From Climacteris rufus (Eukaryota; Chordata; Aves; Passeriformes; Climacteridae), in NCBI GenBank assembly GCA_013398175.1, contig VZRZ01000996.1:2418118-2482117 (forward strand): 64,000 nucleotides of DNA, in the 5' to 3' direction. The notes beneath the pieces are model-generated. The model ran no database searches, was not told the origin of the DNA, and saw only the letters and a list, made by a program, of their open reading frames with translations. The position numbers and the translations under genes are program-made. Shown in pieces: positions 53,930 to 64,000 of this stretch (positions are counted from its first letter, which is position 1; each line of letters starts with the position of its first letter).

Positions 53930-54115
53930 TTCCTGCGCTGCCAGCCCGCCGGGATCACCGCGGCACCTGCTCCCGCCGCCCTGGGCTCCCGGGCGGGGCT
54001 CGGCTGCCACCTCCTGCCTCGCCGGGGAAGCGCCCCGGGAATGTCCCCGACACCGGCACCGGCACACCAGCGGGGCAAGCAGAACGAGGTTTGGGGTCCC
54101 CGTCCTCCCAAAGGG
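53930..54115. promoter_or_regulatory. Isolated intergenic CpG island
   Basis: About 20 CpG dinucleotides fall in some 175 bases, in surroundings that are AT-rich and CpG-poor for tens of kilobases. The core runs from the first dense CpG at 53,937 to 54,102. It is not part of a repeat I recognise. Open frames cross it in several frames, the longest 153 codons on the minus strand, but this is expected of stop-poor GC-rich DNA and no domain is visible. It could be a promoter of an unannotated noncoding RNA or an orphan CpG island acting as a regulatory element of a developmental gene nearby (EYA4 is the expected neighbour). Confidence 0.6.
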
Positions 54116-57100
54116 GACTATTTCCCATTCTACACCTTGGGAAATCACAATTCACAAGCTACATGCACCCGTCCATGCAGACCTGCCAATTTGAGACCCT
54201 TCTAAACTCTATTTTTCAGGAATAAAGCATGCTTGGTAGCTTTTTATGGTTAAACCATGTGTGAGCATTAATCATTCCTAAAGAAAGCACTAGCAAGTTG
54301 GTGCATCCAGGAAATGAAAACACAGTCAGTGAGCATTTCCAAGTGACTTACCATCCTCCATATAGGAACTTGCTGTCAGAGACAAATCTTGATCACCATT
54401 TTTAGCCATAAAACCATATGGCTTCCTTTTGGTTTGGTGGGGATTGTTTTGAGGGGCTTGGGGGGTTTTTTGGTTGTTTGGTGGTCTTTTTGGTTTTGCT
54501 GATTTTGTTTTTTATATACAGCTGGCTTCATCCCAGTAGAACCCCGGATACTTCTTAGGGTCTGCCTGTTTGCAGACAGGGTCTGCCTTTTAATTTCCTA
54601 AGGCAACTGTAGAAATAACAGCACATGACTGCATGTTTAAATAATACATACATGGCAAAAGACTTGAACAGGATGGCACATGCAGCCTTCTTTCCCCCCA
54701 ACAGTACCTTGAGCTTTGTAATCTACCTTTAAAATGGCACACGTACATGTGTGCATGCACGCACACACGCATCTTCATTCTTCCACTCTTCTGTCCCTTG
54801 ACACTTGTTGTCCCTATACTTTTCCACTTATTTTATGGATGATTACTGGCAATAGATCAATGGTAAGAGAGGGTCATCTCGAGGCTCACTACCAGATTCT
54901 TCTCTGTCTCATTTACTTAGCCTCTTGCTATCATTGCTCTGCCTCCACCTACCATCAACCATGTTGATCAGTCTGCCTTTTCTTTCCCATACATCCAATC
55001 CTCCCCTTCCACCCATCATCTGAAGTGCTCCTTCTCTGCCACCACTTTTGCATTACAACTCAAGTTCTTGATGGTAACACTCAAACTTCCCCATGAAAAT
55101 ACTAAGAGAAGTTAGCTAAAGTTTAAAAAAAAAAGTAGCAAATAAACTCCTATTAAACACTTTACAATCAACAAGAGTCTCAGAAATAACTATATTACTT
55201 TAAAGTTTAAAAAAAAATGTGGACAATCTACAAGGAACAATTTCAGGACATGGAAAATAAGCTTACCAAACTTCTCAACAATGTCATTATGTTGATCTTA
55301 TGGGAAGGGCTAACTAATATTATCTACGTTCACAACTATACTAGCTCAGTCAATAAGGGCATGATTGGTTTCATCATATTGGAGACAAACAAAGGCCACC
55401 GCAATTTCACCCATTTCTTTGTTGTAGGCCAGTTTGGCTAAAAGTTTTTCTTCTCTTCTTAGTATAAGAAAAATCCCCCAAAATCTGTGTCCAGACAGTA
55501 GTTTTAGGGGTGTTTGCACACAATCACAAGTAGAAGAGGCACATATATTTCAATTAACTTTCATTTGAAAAGGACATATATATGGGCTTGGTGGTCAGAC
55601 AGAATGGTGATGCTGTTCACAACGATCAAGATATACTGGTTTTAAAAGGAAATGTTAAAAGCTGTCATGCTCAGTTTAAAACAACTGGTAGATAGACATG
55701 AGGGAAGAGCCAGAACCACAAGATTTTTATTTGGAGGGGTAAAAGCTTCTGCAGAAACAGGATTTGAATTTACAAGTATTTTTCAAGTACAGTAGCTTGG
55801 TAAGTTCCATGCATGTAAAAGCATTTCTTGTACATGTGCTGACAAACATTGTATTTTGCTGCTCTGAAAACAGCAAAGCTGAAGGGTGTTACTTGAATTT
55901 TGTCCATTCAAATAAATGGATGAAAAAGAGTATATATAACACAGCTCTATTGACATATGAACACTTTTATATATACGGATATCTAAGGGTGTGTCATTTT
56001 TTTGTGGAGGGGTTCTACAAAACATGACCTCAATTCCCTTAAACACATATCCTTAAAATTAGAAACCTTTAGGTCCCCCCCCATCCCATTTGCCTTCCTA
56101 AACCTGTCCTAAGCATCTGTGTTATGTTATCCAACACACTGGCTGCTAACAATACAATCAATATAAAAGGTTACTTAGGGGTCATGGCTCTTTTCTGTCC
56201 TCAAAATACAAAGCTTATTTTAACAGGTATTTGAATTCTTTCAGTATGGAAAATGTCCTAGAACCATTCAGGTGAGAAGAAATAAAAAGCACACTGGAAT
56301 TACAATTTTTTTTAGTATGAAAACAGGAAATTTAGTAAGCATTTTTCTGCACATCCACATAAAATACTTTTTTCAGTTTCACAACTTGATTGTAGAATTT
56401 TATAGGGCAGGAACTTGACATGCCAGGCACTGACATTAACACCTATTATTTCATCACTTTTGGAAAATAATATCTGGCTGTTTACACATTAGTTTTTTAG
56501 AACACTGACATACAAACTCTACTGTTCTGCTTCAAAGAACAGTATCTTGCCTCATCTTAGACATTAGCCTTAGTCAGACTACAGCAAAAATGAACACATT
56601 CCTGACACTGAGCTAGAGGACAAAGTAGGTTGATTTGTACATAAACATTTTTCCCCTTGTAGATATATTTTTTTATATAACTCTGCTTTGGCCTAATAAT
56701 CTTTCAGCAACATGAATGACTAGATACCAATAAAAGGCTTTTTTAAACAAACCCATCAGGTAAAGTCCAAATTATGTTCGCAATTTTTTTTAAAAGCATA
56801 CTTATTACTTAAAGAAAGTATCTCCATTTTAAGTAATATTGTGTTGCTCGGAGGACTCTGTGAAAATATTTCAAATACTTTTGCTTACATACTATTAAAA
56901 GTACCCCCAATTGCTTTTTAATTGGGCAAGGTGGGGAAAAGCTCCTTAAGACAGTGATTTTCAGATTAGTTTCCACTATTTCATATAATATATCATGATT
57001 TGGACACTTTCAGAATGAAAAGGAGAAAGTGTGGTAACCAACGGCTGAAAGTTCAGATATTTCTATAGTGATTCACTTCCATGCAAGGTTATATCATAAT

Positions 57101-59922
57101 TTGCAACAGATCAGGTACATAAAACAGTTGATGTGCACTTAGGGCTTTTTATAGGTGGGCATTCATTCAAACATTATGCCAACGCACCAAAAAAATCATG
57201 AATGCATGCGAGATCATTATATACAACACATACTAACCACTCCATCTGCTCCATTTATTAAAAAGAATCTCAAAACAAACATTTGCTTGCTGACCAATGG
57301 CTGAAAATGTCTGTGTATTTACTAAACTGTCTAAAACCATTGGAAAAACTAATTTGCCATTACTTCTGCTTTCCTTAAGACTAAAAAAAACCCAAACCAC
57401 ATCTATGCTCACCTAACATCTGCTATCTGGTTCAATGGACTACCACAAATTACAAATCTTACTGAGGCTTCACATCCCAAACACATCTCCAAAGACATCT
57501 TCAAGGCTAACAAGTGGATATATGTTCAGAGTTCCTTCACATCACTGGATGAGAGATCTCTGCAAAGTCTCCAGGAAACGGAGCAGGTTTCAGGAACAAT
57601 GCTTGCACCACCTTCAGGAACATGGACACATGAGGAACACTGGCTCACAGCCGGGATAGCCAGGTTTTCCAAACAAACAAGGAACAAAACCAGACAATCC
57701 TAGAGGCAATTCTAAAACAGAAATGTTATTAAACAGAAAATATTGGGGCTTATGCTTAATTTTTACAGGATATTGTGTGGCTTAATAATAAATGTATTTT
57801 TTATATGTGGAATTACACCTACATAAAATCACCCTTCATAATCATCCTACATAAAATACTTAATGCATTAAATGAGACTGGAAAATATACTCTTCTCTAA
57901 GTAAGGCAAAGTAAGGAATGTTCTCCAAATTAATGCTTGAAGCCCACAGAAGTGCTTGTGCAGCACAGCCATTTGCTGCTGAGAAGCCCTAATCCTGGCA
58001 CTTGTGCTACTGCAGAACACCCCAGCACATTACAACAGGACCCTGATGTCAGTGAGCTGTCCTAAAAACAAATTACCTTCAGGAGAGCACTCAGGCTCCC
58101 ACAACAATTACAACACAAATATGCCCTTTGAGCAGAAGTAACAAGAGTAGCTATGCCATTATCCCAGACTCCAAGGGACTGAAGCAGTAAAACACACTGT
58201 CATGGGAAGGAGGGGAGGTCAGCAGATACTGAAGCTTTCGTGACCTACAGCAAAATGCACAAGAGACAGAAAACCAGTAGTGGCCAGGATGACACACAGG
58301 TGGCTCCAAAACAAAATTAGCTTAACTGTTTCCGGGTTTTTTCTTTTATTTTAAATATCACATATGATGTTCTTCACTGCTCTCTAGAAGTCTGTATTTG
58401 ACACCCTCACAATGACTTACCAGCATTTCTCCAAAGCACTTCATTAGCTTTCTGCTTCACATTGAAACATAATTTAGGCCTAAAAACAACCAGCCCATGC
58501 AAACCCACCAAAACCTATTTTAGTCCAGAAAAAAATAAATTAATTCTGATACTTTTGCCAACCAAAGGCTGTCAAGCATACATAATTGAGAAAACCAATC
58601 TGTGTTATCCCTGTTTCACAATAAAAACATGCAAGTGACATTCAGTATGATCAGAAACAGAGGAAAAGTCAGGATCAGTCCTGGAATGCTAACTCCAAAG
58701 TCTGTTACTGCCAGCCTAATGTTTAATGCTGTCTAACTGCATCCATTCGGGGAAGGGTAATGCCCTCCCTGGGGGCAGGGGCGGGGCTGTAACCTCAAGT
58801 ACAATCTGAAGCCTACTCCTCCACATTACCTGAAGTCCTGCAGGACATAACCAAATCAATACATCTTCTACAGCAAAACAAAAATACCCTCAATCACAAA
58901 AGCACAAAGATACTGGATCTCTTTAAAGATTGTAAAGCAGAGGCCTTGGCTTTCTGCATAAATATTGGGGAAATGCAAAAGGGAACTAATTCAGGTATTA
59001 AATACAGTAGCTGTACATCTTCCCACATACTCTAAGGAAATAGTTTAAACAGCCCAACGCGTTTGGAACTTTTACCAGAAGTTACCAGCTTTTTACTAAT
59101 CCACTTCAGTTGACAGTTCCTTCTTCCTTTTGCTCCAAGAGCATCTCAGAATTACAACTCAACTGAACATACAATTTCTTCCTCCTTCCATCACTATTCT
59201 TTATTTTGTTCAAGAGCAAATCATAGTCTCCTCTGAAACGTAAGTATGCATAGAGTGCTTCACAAGACTTTATTAGTAGATGTGTCTTCTCCATTCTCCA
59301 AGGTCATTTTGTGTCAAAAAGTAACAAAAATACCCGTATTTTAGCCAAAAAGCCAAACATTTTTAGAGACACTTCCAAGAGTTTAAAGGAGTGTATCTGA
59401 GCCCAGCTGGAAAAGAGGCCTGCCTCCACTCCACACATATGACTAGGGATATCAAAATAAGCGTTATAAACCATAATGAAAATTCCAGTTGAGCAGGAGA
59501 ACAGGTAAAACATTTCCATCTCAGCCAAAGGTGCTCAGCCCCATATATTCACATTCATATCTTACAGAGAAATTCTTTGACTCCACTTAGAGCTGCTCTA
59601 CAGAAAATGTAAGACATATGAAACAACCTGACATTCCAGCCTGAACCTGTTTCCAAAAGCGAAAAAATTGACAAATCACAAGTTCTGTACTTTAATTCTC
59701 CACTATGGAAACCAAGACACTGGGCAAGCTGGAGTTTTAACACTGCCTCATTCGAGCAAGTGAGAACTCTAGACCTTTGCTACCTTGCTCACTGAGAACT
59801 ACAGAATCAGAATACTTGTTATAAGATGCCAACACCCACAGTTTGAGGCAGGAGAACAAGTGAAACACATCTTGTGTCCATTAAGTTCCCTGAATGAATT
59901 AAGATAGCATTTAATGAAATCC
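54116..59922. other. Gene desert between CpG island and RPS12 3' side
   Basis: Contains a G/T-rich low-complexity tract (54,428-54,515), an alternating GT/CA patch (54,739-54,772), and otherwise AT-rich unique sequence. Frames are at most 99 codons. No downstream RPS12 exon, snoRNA or repeat could be recognised apart from the SNORD100-like unit that follows. Confidence 0.55.
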
Positions 59923-60004
59923 TACATCTCGTAAGACATGGGTAACAGTTAAGGTTGCTCTCATTTGTCTCAGCAGAGGGAGCCAAATTTTGATCACAGA
60001 TGCA
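59923..60004 (-). ncRNA. Diverged SNORD100-like copy downstream of RPS12 (possible pseudo-snoRNA)
   Basis: On the same strand as RPS12, about 330 bases past its AATAAA, an 18-base block (59,987-59,970) is identical to the guide plus D' box of SNORD100. A further block GTTACCCA in the second half is also shared in order. A terminal stem of different sequence has been kept: TGCATCT (60,004-59,998) pairs with AGATGTA with one G-U. The C box is GTGATCA, one base from consensus, and the D box position reads ACGA rather than CTGA. Sequence and order show common origin with SNORD100; loss of D suggests it may no longer be stable. No host intron is visible. Confidence 0.72.
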
Positions 60005-60334
60005 GCAATGCTTCAGACAAGTTACTCGGAATCCCAGACCAAGGCACTACCAAGTAAGGATAGTAATCAACCGTCTGCATTTTTGCAACTGAATCTGTGC
60101 CATGTTCTAGCTGGCAGCCTCTGGGATAGAAACAGGAAACAGAAGCACCCAAAACAACAATAGCAGGGATCCCCATCAGCTTTTTAGCCAACAGACAGAG
60201 TTAAAATACTCATAAACTACACCAACAGTTGCAAAGTTCCTTCATCTTCTGATGCTTTGCAACCTTTACAACCCAAAAGAACTATTTCACAGATACCCAA
60301 CCATTAATCACACATACACTAGTCTGGTTCAAAA
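60005..60334. other. RPS12 3' flank
   Basis: Sequence between the RPS12 polyadenylation signal and the SNORD100-like unit. It holds the 9-bp inverted repeat at 60,228-60,263 and otherwise unique sequence; no exon is visible. Confidence 0.6.
60228..60263. other. Perfect 9-bp inverted repeat downstream of RPS12
   Basis: GTTGCAAAG (60,228-60,236) and CTTTGCAAC (60,255-60,263) are exact reverse complements separated by 18 bases. As RNA on either strand this would form a hairpin. It lies about 70-110 bases past the RPS12 AATAAA, between it and the SNORD100-like copy. It is too short for a typical microRNA precursor. Confidence 0.6.
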
Positions 60335-60340
60335 TTTATT
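60335..60340 (-). terminator. RPS12 polyadenylation signal AATAAA
   Basis: The minus strand reads AATAAA here, within the bases that directly follow the RPS12 stop codon. Cleavage would be expected some 10-30 bases further left (about 60,305-60,325). No second AATAAA is needed to explain the 3' end. Confidence 0.9.
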
Positions 60341-60346
60341 TTTCAT

Positions 60347-63779
<3,433 letters not shown>

Positions 63780-64000
63780 AATCCTCCTGGCGAGCCACCG
63801 GGCCGTGCTCCTTCACGGAGTACGGGAGGCCATGCGCACAGCGGCCCTGCCAGGCGGACCCCGCGCCCGGGTCCCGGCCTGCGGCCCGCAGGAAGCACGC
63901 GGCAGCACCGTGCCGGGGCCTGCACACACGGCACCGCCGGCGCTCCCAAGCCCGACGCGCAACGGAGCGACCCGGCCCCTCCGCCCGCCGCCCCCGGCCC
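63780..64000. promoter_or_regulatory. CpG-rich 5' region of RPS12 (edge of CpG island)
   Basis: From about 63,780 the sequence turns sharply GC- and CpG-rich up to the window edge, with GC boxes such as CCCGCCC-like strings in the last 40 bases. It lies upstream of the first visible coding exon on the minus strand, so it fits the intron or leader side of the RPS12 promoter CpG island. The start-codon exon and the pyrimidine-start (TOP) transcription start are not seen here. Confidence 0.75.

Noticed and set aside
53687..54148. 153-codon minus-strand frame through the CpG island
   Set aside because: Open in several frames at once because of GC-rich composition; no domain, and both ends run into AT-rich unique DNA.

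Overview
This window is vertebrate nuclear DNA, almost certainly from a songbird (passerine). The repeats are bird-like: CR1 LINE fragments in both orientations, a tRNA-Ile-derived SINE with a CR1 tail (the TguSINE1 type known from zebra finch), solo ERVL-type LTRs and a betaretrovirus-like (ERVK) 3' end. The base composition is AT-rich with one intergenic CpG-rich spot. There are no bacterial or phage features, so operons, ribosome binding sites and CRISPR do not apply.

The only protein-coding gene I can support is RPS12 (eS12, a 40S ribosomal protein), on the minus strand at about 60,335-63,603 and continuing off the right edge. Four exons encode residues 6-132 with intact splice sites and a polyadenylation signal; the exon holding the first codons is outside the window. 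All three complete introns carry a snoRNA in the same orientation: SNORD101 (62,725-62,799), SNORD100 (61,343-61,429) and SNORA33 (60,728-60,868). The gene is therefore also a snoRNA host: splicing yields the mRNA, and the debranched introns yield guide RNAs for rRNA modification. A diverged second SNORD100-like unit lies about 330 bases beyond the RPS12 polyadenylation signal (59,923-60,004).

Positions 1 to about 59,900 are a gene desert. In human the order is SLC18B1-RPS12-EYA4 with both RPS12 and EYA4 in the same direction, so this desert should be part of the RPS12-EYA4 interval, with EYA4 beyond the left edge (inference). It holds: a palindromic old repeat (5,403-5,472), the SINE (7,667-7,808), two CR1 copies (10,372-10,558 and 11,515-12,018), a GATA microsatellite (27,662-27,721), a solo LTR (35,219-35,630), another old palindromic repeat (36,145-36,244), an ERVK 3' remnant (37,552-37,990), a purine-rich GAA/CAGAAG satellite with a 320-base assembly gap (39,462-40,097), a 501-base ERVL-type LTR (41,872-42,372), a CR1 stub (44,809-44,858), a shortened ERVL-type LTR with a perfect target duplication (46,325-46,561), an ancient CR1 (51,965-52,680) and an isolated CpG island (53,930-54,115).

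All other open reading frames are short, overlap repeats or opposite-strand frames, and resemble no family I recognise. I treat them as chance.
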